NCBI GenBank assembly: GCA_963668435.2
Contig: CAXXSC010000005.1
Location: 62,001-126,000 of the forward strand
Reading direction: 5' to 3'
Source of the DNA: G963668435 sp963668435
GTDB lineage: Bacteria > Latescibacterota > Latescibacteria > Latescibacterales > Latescibacteraceae
Length of the DNA: 64,000 nt
The position numbers and the translations under genes were made by a program. Shown here piece by piece: positions 1 to 8,337 of this stretch; the stretch's first letter is position 1; every line of letters begins with the position of its first letter. The notes under the pieces are model-generated. The model saw only the letters and a list, made by a program, of their open reading frames with translations, was not told the DNA's origin and made no database searches.

Positions 1-910
1 TTTTGAGAAAAACATCATTGTTATCGTATATGTTTACTTTTTCCTCAACTGACGCCCATGTATTTCCGAAAGAATCTATGGCCAGCGCATCCCTGCCGAT
101 ATCTGACAAATATTGTTTCTGACGCCATGCTGTACCTTCGAGCTTATATAGATTAGTACCGGTGCTTGACCAGATCGAGCCATCGGGACCAACAGCCAAA
201 TTGTTGAATACTCTTTTTGGTTTCTGTATTCCGGAAATAAGCGTTGGAATCCAGCTTGTACCATCGAACACCATTGTATCGCATTTGATATCCGGATAAA
301 CATTCTGCCCTTCGTCTTCATTAACCTGATCCCAGGCAATATATTCATATGTGACACAGACTCTGCCATCCAGGCCGGCCGCAAGGGCATACACTTGAAT
401 ATCATCCTCGGGAAGGCCGTACACCTTGCCGTGCTGAGTCCAAACGCCGTTTTTGAAACTGGCCACGCCGCTATGAAAACCGCACCATACTGTTCCGTCC
501 CTGCCAACCGAAAGGTCGTGTGTAACAAACATATAGGGAGGAATTTGAAATGTGAATGGATACGATGTCCATGTAACGCCGTCATATTTATTCAATCCGT
601 CGTTTGTCAATACCCACACAAAGTTATCTTGGGAAACAGCAATATCCAGAACTGTATTATTCATCAATCCGCTATCTGCAGAAAATATCTGCCAGTTTTC
701 GCCATCATAACTATACACCTCGCTGCCTGCTTTCGACGTTGCATCAATTGCTGTGAACCAGAGACAGCCATCGCCGTCAACAACTATTTCAGCCCTGTCA
801 CCGACACTCGGTGAATCGGGAACAATCGTCCAGTTCCCATCGGGATACGCCACCCTCCCCGAAATAAAAAACATCATGATTATCACGAAATAGCGCCCTG
901 CCAAACTCAT
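1..910 (-). CDS. Secreted beta-propeller protein (two-component-regulator-propeller type), C-terminus beyond window
   Basis: The reading frame is open from ATG at 910 to the left edge, so about 303 residues are visible and the C-terminus is missing. An in-frame ATG at 919 also exists; I prefer 910 because AAGAG lies 9 bases upstream. The N-terminus has a hydrophobic stretch (YFVIIMMFFISG) that looks like a signal peptide. The rest is made of repeated blade-like units with motifs such as DGCLWFTA, DNFVWVLTNDGL, DGTVWCGF and DGSIWSSTG. This is the W-rich pattern of Reg_prop-type propellers, which occur in hybrid two-component sensors and in secreted proteins. It starts 22 bases after the M56-propeller gene ends, so it is probably the third gene of that operon. 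Ligand and function are unknown. What follows beyond the window (further blades, a kinase, or a FlgD-like tail) cannot be seen. Confidence 0.75.
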   Translation of the reverse strand, partial: MSLAGRYFVIIMMFFISGRVAYPDGNWTIVPDSPSVGDRAEIVVDGDGCLWFTAIDATSKAGSEVYSYDGENWQIFSADSGLMNNTVLDIAVSQDNFVWVLTNDGLNKYDGVTWTSYPFTFQIPPYMFVTHDLSVGRDGTVWCGFHSGVASFKNGVWTQHGKVYGLPEDDIQVYALAAGLDGRVCVTYEYIAWDQVNEDEGQNVYPDIKCDTMVFDGTSWIPTLISGIQKPKRVFNNLAVGPDGSIWSSTGTNLYKLEGTAWRQKQYLSDIGRDALAIDSFGNTWASVEEKVNIYDNNDVFLK

Positions 911-932
911 TTTACGCATCTCTTTTTAAAGA

Positions 933-3860
933 TTATTTAATAACGGTCATTTTCATAGTCGCCACTCTGCCAGCCGCACTCAGTCTCGATATATATATTC
1001 CCGCGGAAACCGTATTACCGTCATCAGCGAGGCCGTCCCAGACCCTGTGGTGTACTCCCGCAGGCAGATAATCAGATACAAGGGTGCGAACTTTCTGGCC
1101 CAGAGAATTGTATATCATCAGCGAAACATGGCTCTCTTTCGCCACAGTGAATTCAATGGATGTGGCCATATTGAACGGATTCGGAGAATTGGCCCCGAGA
1201 GAGAATACGGCTGGAGCATTTCCAACAGGCTCATTTTCTTCGACGGCGGGCGACTCGAATTCCTGAAAGTATATATTCCAGAAACCATTGTCCATGAGGT
1301 TGAGACAGAGTGTGCCATCGTCAGGCGAGAAACGGCCCCAGGCATTCGACACTTTCTCATTTGTCTGCACATTTTGCAGAATGCCGCTTTGCATGTCGAA
1401 AAGCGCCAGTTTATACAGCGTATTATGCTCCGATGAAGAGCGGGGATCCGGCGAATTCGCTTCAGAATAGAGTAACCATCGGCCGTCCTTTGAAATATCC
1501 AGCAGGGAAACAGCACCTGACAGCAGCGTTTCTGTCTCACTGCCGTCCTCAATATCGACAACAGCTATCTTGCGGTCATTGCCCTGGCCTTTAACGGCAA
1601 CGAGAAGTGACGAGCCCTCCGGATCAAACAGCACTTTCGATGGTTCCTCGGCTGCTATCTCCCGGCGCTCGCCGCTTTCAAAGTCAAGCATCCACAGCTT
1701 TCTCTCGTCTTCGAGATTGGTGCTTATATATGCGAACGCCGTTCCATCAGGGCTCCAGCATCCGGTAAGAGCGTTTTCGGCAAGAGTCCTGTACGCCATT
1801 GTTTCCAGGTTCACACTTTCAATAATCGGCAGGGGATTTTCGATATAGTAATCAAACGGTATACCCAATTCGTTGATCTTGATTTTTGTACCCTGCTCGA
1901 TATCGATTCCATAACGTCTGTAGGCAATTTCAGAGCCATCAGGCGAAAAGCCGATTGTTTCAATTTCACCATAGTGCAGATTCAGGCCATGATAGTAGAG
2001 TTTGTAGTAATTGTTATACACCAGAAGCGGTTCACCGCCATCGGCATTGACAACCCAGACACCATAATCAGTATCGTTGAAAGCAATTTTTTCGCTGTCG
2101 GGAGACCAGACCGGATTGAGCTTATCTTTTTTGAGCGACTGGTAATACGCCGTCATATCCAGTGTTTCGGATTCCGCCTGATCGCTTTTTTCAGTCACAG
2201 TGGGAATTTCAATTATCAACTGCCGCATGGCTGCCGCTTCCGGCCCAGATGCAGCCGGAGCGGCATTCAGCGCCTGAAGGCCGAAATCACCAATCTCGGC
2301 AAAAGCATCCTCAACATCAGGAACATTGACATTCAACACAAGGTCTGGCACGCCAAATGCGGTCCTTATCTGACGTTCGAGCACTGGCATCGTGGAAACC
2401 GGCCGCCTAAAGACTGTTGAGCGTGTCCGTATTGTGTCATAGTAGGAGATATTCTGAAGATTGACATTCTGCCTTTCAAAATCTCCCTGCAGATCCTCAT
2501 ATACGTGAAGTGATTTCCGTTCCGGGTAGTCTATGACCATTTTCGCTGGTTCATCTGAAGGGCGGGCCGTTGTTTTTTCAGCCTGGACTAACCTCGCAAA
2601 ACTGGGCGGCGCATCAAGTATGCCGGGAAGTTTCACATACTCCGCCGCACTCGAAATGCTTTCAAATGCAATGCTTTCCGGTTTCACATCGGCACCCTCG
2701 AAACCGACAAGCCCGGCACAGAATGTGGAAAACAGCGCCACCGCCGAGGATACCAGAACAAAATACATGTCTGCCCGCAGTGTTCGGACTCCGCGGCTGT
2801 CGAGAATGCGGACAATACGCCGCCGCAAGGGAGATACAGGAGTTGCGAATTCCGAAACGGCTTTCAGTTCAGGTGCGGGAGCAGCGAAAATTTTTGCATA
2901 CGAGAAAAGGTTTTCCGCATACTTCCTTTTATCGCTTCCGTAATGGGTGACATGATCGTCACACACATATTCGCTTGTTTCCGTAATTTTCTGACCTAGC
3001 AGCCTGTATAACGGCTGGAACGGAAACGCAATACCGGCACATTGATGGGTAAAATTCCAGTGCGGATCGTTGCGCCTGTGGTGTGTCAGCTCATGGACAA
3101 AGAGACTGACAAGCGAATCTCTGTCATAAGGATAGTCTTTGGGAAGCAGAATAACAGGATTGAAAAAACCGGTCAAAAAGGGGCTTTTGATATAAACACT
3201 GTCCCTTATATCCGGAAGACTGACACCCAGCACACGGCTTATTTCGGCAGCTATATTCCTTATCCATTCCGGCACTTTCTGCGCAGTACACCTGATTTCC
3301 TTGATACGCCGCATACTCTGTATCAATCGCAGGAACAATACTGAAGTCATAACGCCCCACACAAGCGCTAGGGTGCTGAAAACTATAAATTTGACGGTGA
3401 AGGCATGAACAGGATTCTGATCTCCGTTTGATTGAGCAGCAGTAAGCGTGTCAGTTAGCGGAGAATGAGAGGTTGCTGTTTCTTCCGGAGGCAATGCGTT
3501 TTTAACAGGCGGCCCGGCAGTTTCCTTCGCTTTATCCAATTCCGGCACAGGGAATTGAGCGTCATTTCCATGATTAGCCACCGCAGGAACAACCGCATCC
3601 ACATTCAGCCTGTAAGTCGGCACATTGAGACCGGCGGCGCTGATAAACAACGCAATAACAGGACAGAGCAGCGCGGAAACAAGGGCCGTGCGCAGTATTA
3701 CCGATTGACAGGCAGCACCGTAACGCCCGCAGAAAGACGCCACGGCAATTCCGCCGCCGATCAGAACCGTGGTCTGCAGCAGTGTATTGCATCCCAGCAA
3801 TACAACAAAGTTTGCCACAGCCATCATTATGTCGATAATAAACGCGAATTGGACTGTCAT
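933..3860 (-). CDS. BlaR1-like M56 membrane metallopeptidase fused to a beta-propeller and a FlgD-like C-terminal domain
   Basis: The protein has 975 residues. The N-terminal third is M56/BlaR1-like: hydrophobic segments near residues 5-45, 55-76, 155-180 and 366-386, with the zinc motif HELTH at 256-260 and a downstream EYVCDD (about 297-302) carrying the probable third ligand. In BlaR1 and MecR1 this domain is activated by an extracytoplasmic sensor and leads to cleavage of the BlaI repressor. Here no penicillin-binding domain follows. After the last helix come a linker, then WD40/TolB-like blades from about residue 580 to 880 (motifs such as WSPDSEKIAF, FSPDGSEIAYR and WSPDGTAFAYIS), and a final 85-residue FlgD-like Ig domain starting SPNPFN. 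The start overlaps the blaI stop by ATGA, so the two are translationally coupled. The ligand is unknown; cell-wall fragments or envelope stress are possible by analogy only. Confidence 0.85.
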   Translation of the reverse strand: MTVQFAFIIDIMMAVANFVVLLGCNTLLQTTVLIGGGIAVASFCGRYGAACQSVILRTALVSALLCPVIALFISAAGLNVPTYRLNVDAVVPAVANHGNDAQFPVPELDKAKETAGPPVKNALPPEETATSHSPLTDTLTAAQSNGDQNPVHAFTVKFIVFSTLALVWGVMTSVLFLRLIQSMRRIKEIRCTAQKVPEWIRNIAAEISRVLGVSLPDIRDSVYIKSPFLTGFFNPVILLPKDYPYDRDSLVSLFVHELTHHRRNDPHWNFTHQCAGIAFPFQPLYRLLGQKITETSEYVCDDHVTHYGSDKRKYAENLFSYAKIFAAPAPELKAVSEFATPVSPLRRRIVRILDSRGVRTLRADMYFVLVSSAVALFSTFCAGLVGFEGADVKPESIAFESISSAAEYVKLPGILDAPPSFARLVQAEKTTARPSDEPAKMVIDYPERKSLHVYEDLQGDFERQNVNLQNISYYDTIRTRSTVFRRPVSTMPVLERQIRTAFGVPDLVLNVNVPDVEDAFAEIGDFGLQALNAAPAASGPEAAAMRQLIIEIPTVTEKSDQAESETLDMTAYYQSLKKDKLNPVWSPDSEKIAFNDTDYGVWVVNADGGEPLLVYNNYYKLYYHGLNLHYGEIETIGFSPDGSEIAYRRYGIDIEQGTKIKINELGIPFDYYIENPLPIIESVNLETMAYRTLAENALTGCWSPDGTAFAYISTNLEDERKLWMLDFESGERREIAAEEPSKVLFDPEGSSLLVAVKGQGNDRKIAVVDIEDGSETETLLSGAVSLLDISKDGRWLLYSEANSPDPRSSSEHNTLYKLALFDMQSGILQNVQTNEKVSNAWGRFSPDDGTLCLNLMDNGFWNIYFQEFESPAVEENEPVGNAPAVFSLGANSPNPFNMATSIEFTVAKESHVSLMIYNSLGQKVRTLVSDYLPAGVHHRVWDGLADDGNTVSAGIYISRLSAAGRVATMKMTVIK

Positions 3861-4228
3861 TCTTCCTTCTCTTCAAACAGTTTCGAAATATTTTCCATCT
3901 CTTCCGGTGACAACAGGCTGTTCTCTACGAGGTATGAAACAACACCTCCGGCAGAACCATCAAATACATGGTCGATTACGCCCTGAAGTGCATGACGTTT
4001 AACCATGCTTTCATCGACAATCGCCCGATAGATGTACGTCCTGTTTTCGACCTCATATGCAACCGCCTCTTTTTTCACGAGAGCCCTTAAAAAAGTTGAA
4101 ACAGTACTCAGTTTCGTCGGCGACTCTTCATTCAGAATGTCTGTAATTTCCTGCGCTGTAGCCGTATCACGTTTCCATAGTACGTGCATTACGCGCATCT
4201 GTCCAGTTCCTAATTCAAGCATTGGCAT
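3857..4228 (-). CDS. BlaI/MecI/CopY-family transcriptional repressor (module 1)
   Basis: This 123-residue protein has the BlaI layout: an N-terminal winged helix (MRVMHVLWKRDTATAQEITDIL, then a recognition segment with KLSTVSTFLRALVKKEAV) and a C-terminal dimerisation region ending VSYLVENSLLSPEEMENISKLF. Family members repress their own operon and are inactivated by cleavage by the partner M56 protease. The ATG at 4228 follows a G-rich ribosome site (GGGGG, 6 bases). It is the first gene of blaI-M56-propeller, with a 4-base overlap to the M56 gene. Regulation is probably autogenous through the inverted repeat at 4276-4299. The target sensor is inferred from adjacency. Confidence 0.88.
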   Translation of the reverse strand: MPMLELGTGQMRVMHVLWKRDTATAQEITDILNEESPTKLSTVSTFLRALVKKEAVAYEVENRTYIYRAIVDESMVKRHALQGVIDHVFDGSAGGVVSYLVENSLLSPEEMENISKLFEEKEE

Positions 4229-4275
4229 ATCCGACCCCCTCGGATTTTGAAGTTATTGTTTCACATGCTACACCC

Positions 4276-4307
4276 TTAATATTATGGGGTTAATATTAAA
4301 TTGTCAA
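4276..4307 (-). promoter_or_regulatory. Promoter and operator of BlaI module 1
   Basis: Read on the minus strand: -35 TTGACA (4307-4302), a 17-base spacer, and -10 TAATAT (4284-4279), about 50 bases before the blaI ATG. An inverted repeat (TTAATATTAA, 4 bases, ATAATATTAA; 9 of 10 positions pair) covers spacer and -10 at 4276-4299. Position and symmetry suit an autorepressor site. That BlaI binds here is inference. Confidence 0.6.
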
Positions 4308-4380
4308 GCATTATTTTGAAATATTTTAAATGATCACATTTATTATTGTAAATTATCGGTTTAGAAGTGCTCATGATTCA

Positions 4381-4412
4381 AAAAAAAAACACTTCCGGAT
4401 GTCAGAAGTGTT
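4381..4412 (-). terminator. Rho-independent terminator after the cold-shock gene
   Basis: On the minus strand the stem AACACTTC/GAAGTGTT (4412-4405 with 4395-4388) encloses a 9-base loop and runs into a T tract. It lies 37 bases after the stop of the cold-shock-domain gene, so it should end the dnaB-to-csp transcript before the blaI promoter. Confidence 0.8.
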
Positions 4413-4448
4413 ATGCTGCTCTTGTTTTTCGTGATTTAATGAAGCCTG

Positions 4449-4682
4449 CTATTCAATCCGTTTCACATTACGCGCCTGCGGCCCTTTCGGCGTTTCCGCG
4501 ATCTCGAACTCGACCGGTTCGCCCTCGCTTATCGTGCGAAATCCCTCGCCTGCTATATTCTGGTACGTAACATGGACATCGACACCGTCCGAACTGACAA
4601 GAAGTCCGAATCCTTTCAGCTCGTTAAACCACTTCACACGGCCTTTTACGACAGCGCGGCCATCCGGCTCACCGCACATCAT
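4449..4682 (-). CDS. Cold-shock-domain protein with altered RNA-binding motifs
   Basis: This is a 77-residue single CSD protein. GRVKWFNELKGFG matches the first strands and RNP1 of CspA proteins, and EFEIAETPKGPQARNV matches the conserved end. Cold-shock proteins bind single-stranded RNA or DNA. The aromatic positions differ from the canon: RNP1 reads KGFGLL instead of KGFGFI, and RNP2 reads VHVTYQNI instead of VFVHFSAI. Binding may therefore be weaker or of different specificity. The start (ATG at 4682, or the next ATG codon) overlaps the msbA stop as ATGA, so translation is coupled to the exporter. The terminator at 4381-4412 follows. Confidence 0.85.
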   Translation of the reverse strand: MMCGEPDGRAVVKGRVKWFNELKGFGLLVSSDGVDVHVTYQNIAGEGFRTISEGEPVEFEIAETPKGPQARNVKRIE

Positions 4683-6523
4683 TCGCCGTCCCGCTGTTTT
4701 GCGAACTGAAGGTCCGAGAGACGGCGATAGACACCATCCTCTTTCGCGTAGAGCTCTTCGTGACTGCCGGTCTCGACTATGCGGCCATCCTCGAGCACAA
4801 GTATTGTATCAGCGTTCTGTATGGTAGACAGGCGATGTGCGATCACGAATGAAGTGCGTCCTTCGAGGAGCTTATCGATAGCGGCCTGAACCTCCGCCTC
4901 GGATTCCGAATCGAGCGCCGAGGTGGCCTCGTCGAAAATGAGGATCGGCGGATTCTTGAGGATTGCCCGGGCTATGACGAGACGCTGACGCTGTCCGCCG
5001 GAAAGCTTGGTGCCGCGGTCACCGATAACCGTATCGTAACCATGCTCGAGCTTGACGATAAAATCGTGGGCAAATGCCGTTTTCGCAGCCTTCTCGATAT
5101 CCTCCATCGGGATATCGGGACGGCCGTAGGCAATATTAGCGCGGATCGTATCGTGGAAAAGTATCGTCTCCTGCGTCACGACACCGAAAAGCGCGCGGAG
5201 GTCATCGAGCCTGAAATCCCTGATATCGATGCCGTCAAGGGTAATGGAGCCTTTGGCAGGATCATAGAAACGGGGCAGGAGGTCAACCATTGTCGATTTG
5301 CCGCCGCCGGAGGGCCCGACTATGGCAATGTTGCTGCCGGTTTTTGCCTCGAAATCGATGTCCTTGAGCACCGGAACGCCCTCATCATACTCGAAAACGA
5401 TATTATTGAAACAGAGTGAATCGTTGAAACTCTCTAATTTTTTCGGGTTCGGTGGATCGACAACATCTCCGGGCTGATCGATAATCTCGAACACCCTGTC
5501 GGATGCGGCAAGGCCAACGTGGAGCTTCGCGTAGACCTCGGAAAGCTTTTTCGCGCTCTGCATGAGCATGAACATGCTGGCCATATAGATAATGAACTCG
5601 TCCGAGCCCAGGCTCTTGTAGACCAGCACCTGGTTGCCGCCGTACCAGAGAACGGCAACCGCCATGGCGACACCGAGGATTTCAGTGACCGGCGAGGCCA
5701 GACGGCGCATCCAGAAAAGCCTGAGCATGGCCTTGAAATAGCCGCTGTTCGCCTTGTCGAATTTCGCCATCTCGAACACCTCCATGGCAAAAGCCTTGAC
5801 CACGCGGATGTTGACGATGGTTTCCTCCAGCACCGCGGTCATTTCCGAGACACGCGCCTGTGTTTTCGTCGTTCGGCGGCGAAGTTTCCGGGTGATGATA
5901 GAGATAATGAAACCGCTGGGCGGGGCAATGAGAAAGGTGATCACTGTCAGTTTCCAGCTGAGCATGACCATGATGAAAAGCAGGACAATGAGGTTCACCG
6001 GCTCTTTCATCATGATTATCATGGAGGAATTAAGATTGGTGTTGACCACATGACAGTCGTTGATCACACGGCTCATGAGATCGCCGGTTTTCCGTTTCTG
6101 GAAATACCGCAGCGACAAACGGTGATAGGACGCGTAGACATCGTTTCTGAGATCGCGGATAACACCCTGCTCCACAAAGGCCATGAAATAGCCCTGAAGG
6201 TAGGAAAAAACATTTTTCACCACGATCGCGGCGATGATCAAAAGGCAGAGACGTCCCAGCACATCCTGGTTTCCACCGCTGACAAGGTAGTTATCGACTG
6301 TCGACTGCATTGACACTTTGACCCGTTGCAGGAATCCCGGCGCCACGACAGACGGCTCCCCACTTACAATCTCTGTGCCGAGAAACAGGGTTTTCATGAA
6401 CGGACCGACGAGATACAGGCTGAACGCATTCATGCTCGCATAGATTATCGAGCAGAGAAACGCAAACACCAGCAGAATTTTATAGCGGAACAGGTAACGA
6501 ACTATACGTATGAAACGGGCCAT
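4679..6523 (-). CDS. msbA: MsbA-type lipid-exporting ABC transporter (fused permease and ATPase)
   Basis: A 614-residue half-transporter with six predicted membrane segments in residues 1-330 and a C-terminal nucleotide-binding domain. Walker A is GPSGGGKST (about 400), the signature LSGGQRQR (about 508), Walker B ILIFDEATSALD (about 530), and the switch histidine lies in IAHRLST. Length and layout match MsbA/LmrA exporters; MsbA flips lipid A-core across the inner membrane. Its position after mlaE and mlaF supports an outer-membrane lipid role. Other type I exporters cannot be separated from MsbA by sequence alone. It is 115 bases downstream of mlaF and overlaps the csp gene by 4 bases. Confidence 0.82.
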   Translation of the reverse strand: MARFIRIVRYLFRYKILLVFAFLCSIIYASMNAFSLYLVGPFMKTLFLGTEIVSGEPSVVAPGFLQRVKVSMQSTVDNYLVSGGNQDVLGRLCLLIIAAIVVKNVFSYLQGYFMAFVEQGVIRDLRNDVYASYHRLSLRYFQKRKTGDLMSRVINDCHVVNTNLNSSMIIMMKEPVNLIVLLFIMVMLSWKLTVITFLIAPPSGFIISIITRKLRRRTTKTQARVSEMTAVLEETIVNIRVVKAFAMEVFEMAKFDKANSGYFKAMLRLFWMRRLASPVTEILGVAMAVAVLWYGGNQVLVYKSLGSDEFIIYMASMFMLMQSAKKLSEVYAKLHVGLAASDRVFEIIDQPGDVVDPPNPKKLESFNDSLCFNNIVFEYDEGVPVLKDIDFEAKTGSNIAIVGPSGGGKSTMVDLLPRFYDPAKGSITLDGIDIRDFRLDDLRALFGVVTQETILFHDTIRANIAYGRPDIPMEDIEKAAKTAFAHDFIVKLEHGYDTVIGDRGTKLSGGQRQRLVIARAILKNPPILIFDEATSALDSESEAEVQAAIDKLLEGRTSFVIAHRLSTIQNADTILVLEDGRIVETGSHEELYAKEDGVYRRLSDLQFAKQRDGE

Positions 6524-6638
6524 AGAGGTCTCTTTTAGCTAAATGGAAAAGGAACACTTTCAATCGTTAGGATAATATCATTTCGTGTATAATAAAATGA
6601 AAAACACCGTTATTCGAAGAGTATTTTTCAGATATGCG

Positions 6639-7448
6639 CTAATCCGGTTTACAGTCGCCGCGCAGAGTCGCGTCATTCCTGCCGGTTACAGTGATAGGGC
6701 CTTCCGCCCTCCCCTCGACAAACTGCCTCACCACGGGGTCTTCCGAGCTGTCCATCTCCTCGACAGTCCCGGTGAAAATGATGCGCCCCTCGAAAAGCAT
6801 GGCAACACGGTCGGCGACCTTGCGCACACTGGCCATGTCATGGGTCACGACAATAGAGCTTATGTGAAGTTCCCGTTTGAGCGTGATTATCAGGTTATTG
6901 ATAGCATCGGCCATGATCGGGTCAAGGCCGGTCGTGGGCTCGTCATAGAGAACTATTTCAGGCTCGTAGGCAATGGCTCGTGCAAGACCGACACGCTTTT
7001 TCATCCCGCCGGAAAGATCGGCAGGCATGAGCTCCTCCGAACCACCCATGCCGACAAGGTCCAGTTTTTCACTGACAGTACAGCGGATTTCGTCCGCTGT
7101 CATGCGTGTCAGCTCGGACAAGCCGAGGCCCACGTTTTCCGCCACGGTCAGGGAATCGAGCAGCGCCGCCCCCTGGAAAAGGAAACCAAATTTCTGACGC
7201 ACGGGGAACAGCGCCATCTCGGACAGGCCGGTGATGTCCTCGCCATCGACAAGGATCGAACCGCTGTCCGGCTTGTGAAGGCCGACCAGATGCTTGAGCA
7301 TGACACTCTTGCCGCAGCCGGAGCGCCCGATCACCACCAGTGTCTCGCTGCGCCTGACATCGAGATCGACACCGCGCAGCACCGGAGTGCCACCGAAAGA
7401 CCGGTGGACATTCCTGAGCTGTATGATATAATCCTCGTTGCCGTTCAT
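6639..7448 (-). CDS. mlaF: MlaF-type ABC transporter ATPase (phospholipid transport)
   Basis: This 269-residue ATPase has Walker A GRSGCGKS near residue 40, a Q-loop in FLFQGAALLDSLTV, the signature LSGGMKKR near 145, and Walker B IVLYDEPTTGLD. The LFQGAALFDS-like Q-loop region and KKR after the signature are typical of MlaF, the inner-membrane ATPase that works with MlaE and the MCE protein MlaD in moving phospholipids between inner and outer membranes. It follows mlaE by 45 bases. No MlaD, MlaC or MlaA gene is in the window. About 20 C-terminal residues (EGPITVTGR and onwards) extend past the conserved fold. Confidence 0.87.
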   Translation of the reverse strand: MNGNEDYIIQLRNVHRSFGGTPVLRGVDLDVRRSETLVVIGRSGCGKSVMLKHLVGLHKPDSGSILVDGEDITGLSEMALFPVRQKFGFLFQGAALLDSLTVAENVGLGLSELTRMTADEIRCTVSEKLDLVGMGGSEELMPADLSGGMKKRVGLARAIAYEPEIVLYDEPTTGLDPIMADAINNLIITLKRELHISSIVVTHDMASVRKVADRVAMLFEGRIIFTGTVEEMDSSEDPVVRQFVEGRAEGPITVTGRNDATLRGDCKPD

Positions 7449-7493
7449 ATCATTTCCTGCCTGAATAAACGCACCCGTGCTGAATGAATTTCT

Positions 7494-8285
7494 TTAAAAA
7501 GCGATGGACGCCACAAAGAAATCGGAAAGCAGAATATACACCGCCGACGACACATAGGCGCTGATCGCCGCCTTGCCGACGCCCTCCGCGCCGCCCCTTG
7601 CGTTGAAACCGTAATAACAGCCGAGCACTGCAAGGCCGACACCGAACAATATCGATTTTGTCATGCAGACAGCGACATCGGTCAGGTAAAAATAGTGTTT
7701 GACGCCGTATATGAAAATCCCCTGGGATACGCCGAGAAATTTCATCGACACCAGCATACCACCGTAAATACCGAAGAAACAGCAATATATCGTAAGCACT
7801 GGAACCATGATAGCGGCGGCGGTGACACGCGGCAGCACGAGGTAACGCACCGGATCGATAGCCATGACTGAGAGCGCGTCTATCTGTTCAGTCACACGCA
7901 TGGAGCCCAGCGATGCCGCGATCGAGGAGCCGATCCTGCCCGCGACCACGAGGCCGGTCAGCACCGGGCCGAGCTCGAGAATGATCGATTTCGACACCGC
8001 GGTGCCGAGATAGCGCATACTCACATAACCTTCGAGCTGGTAATTGGCCTGCCAGGCGGTTGTCGCGCCGGCAAAGACAGAAATGACAAATACAATGGGG
8101 ATGGAGCGCACGCCGATTTCGAGCATGGCCTCGAAAATCAGGCGTATACTGCGCGGAATGCCGGATAGCGTTCTCAGCATCCTGCCGAAAAACAGGACGA
8201 TATCGCCAATATCGTGGAGCTGTCCGATGAGCACTTTGTAGAACCAGACAGCAAAAGCGTGATATGTTTTGAGAAGGTGCGACAC
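7494..8285 (-). CDS. mlaE: MlaE-type ABC permease (phospholipid transport)
   Basis: I start the gene at GTG 8285 (263 residues, the usual MlaE length) with GGGA upstream. The open frame extends further back but would run into dnaB and adds no recognisable sequence. The protein has the MlaE hallmarks: FAGATTAWQANYQL, ELGPVLTGLVVAGRIGSSIAA and a central TEQIDALSVMAIDPVRYLVLPR. Five or more membrane helices are predictable. MlaE forms the inner-membrane channel that couples with MlaF. It lies 52 bases after dnaB and just before mlaF. MlaD must be encoded elsewhere. Confidence 0.87.
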   Translation of the reverse strand: MSHLLKTYHAFAVWFYKVLIGQLHDIGDIVLFFGRMLRTLSGIPRSIRLIFEAMLEIGVRSIPIVFVISVFAGATTAWQANYQLEGYVSMRYLGTAVSKSIILELGPVLTGLVVAGRIGSSIAASLGSMRVTEQIDALSVMAIDPVRYLVLPRVTAAAIMVPVLTIYCCFFGIYGGMLVSMKFLGVSQGIFIYGVKHYFYLTDVAVCMTKSILFGVGLAVLGCYYGFNARGGAEGVGKAAISAYVSSAVYILLSDFFVASIAF

Positions 8286-8337
8286 GGTCGTTCCCGGATA
8301 GTGATGAATCCGACAGGGTACAGCTGACGGCTGCCTG

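Noticed and set aside
933..3860. Beta-lactam resistance locus
   Set aside because: BlaI/M56 genes suggested bla/mec regulation, but no M56 protein here has a penicillin-binding sensor domain and no beta-lactamase or PBP gene is adjacent. The MBL-fold gene at 54.6 kb is UlaG-like and distant.
5519..6313. 264-codon plus-strand frame within msbA
   Set aside because: Antisense to the msbA membrane domain; Asp/His-rich shadow pattern.
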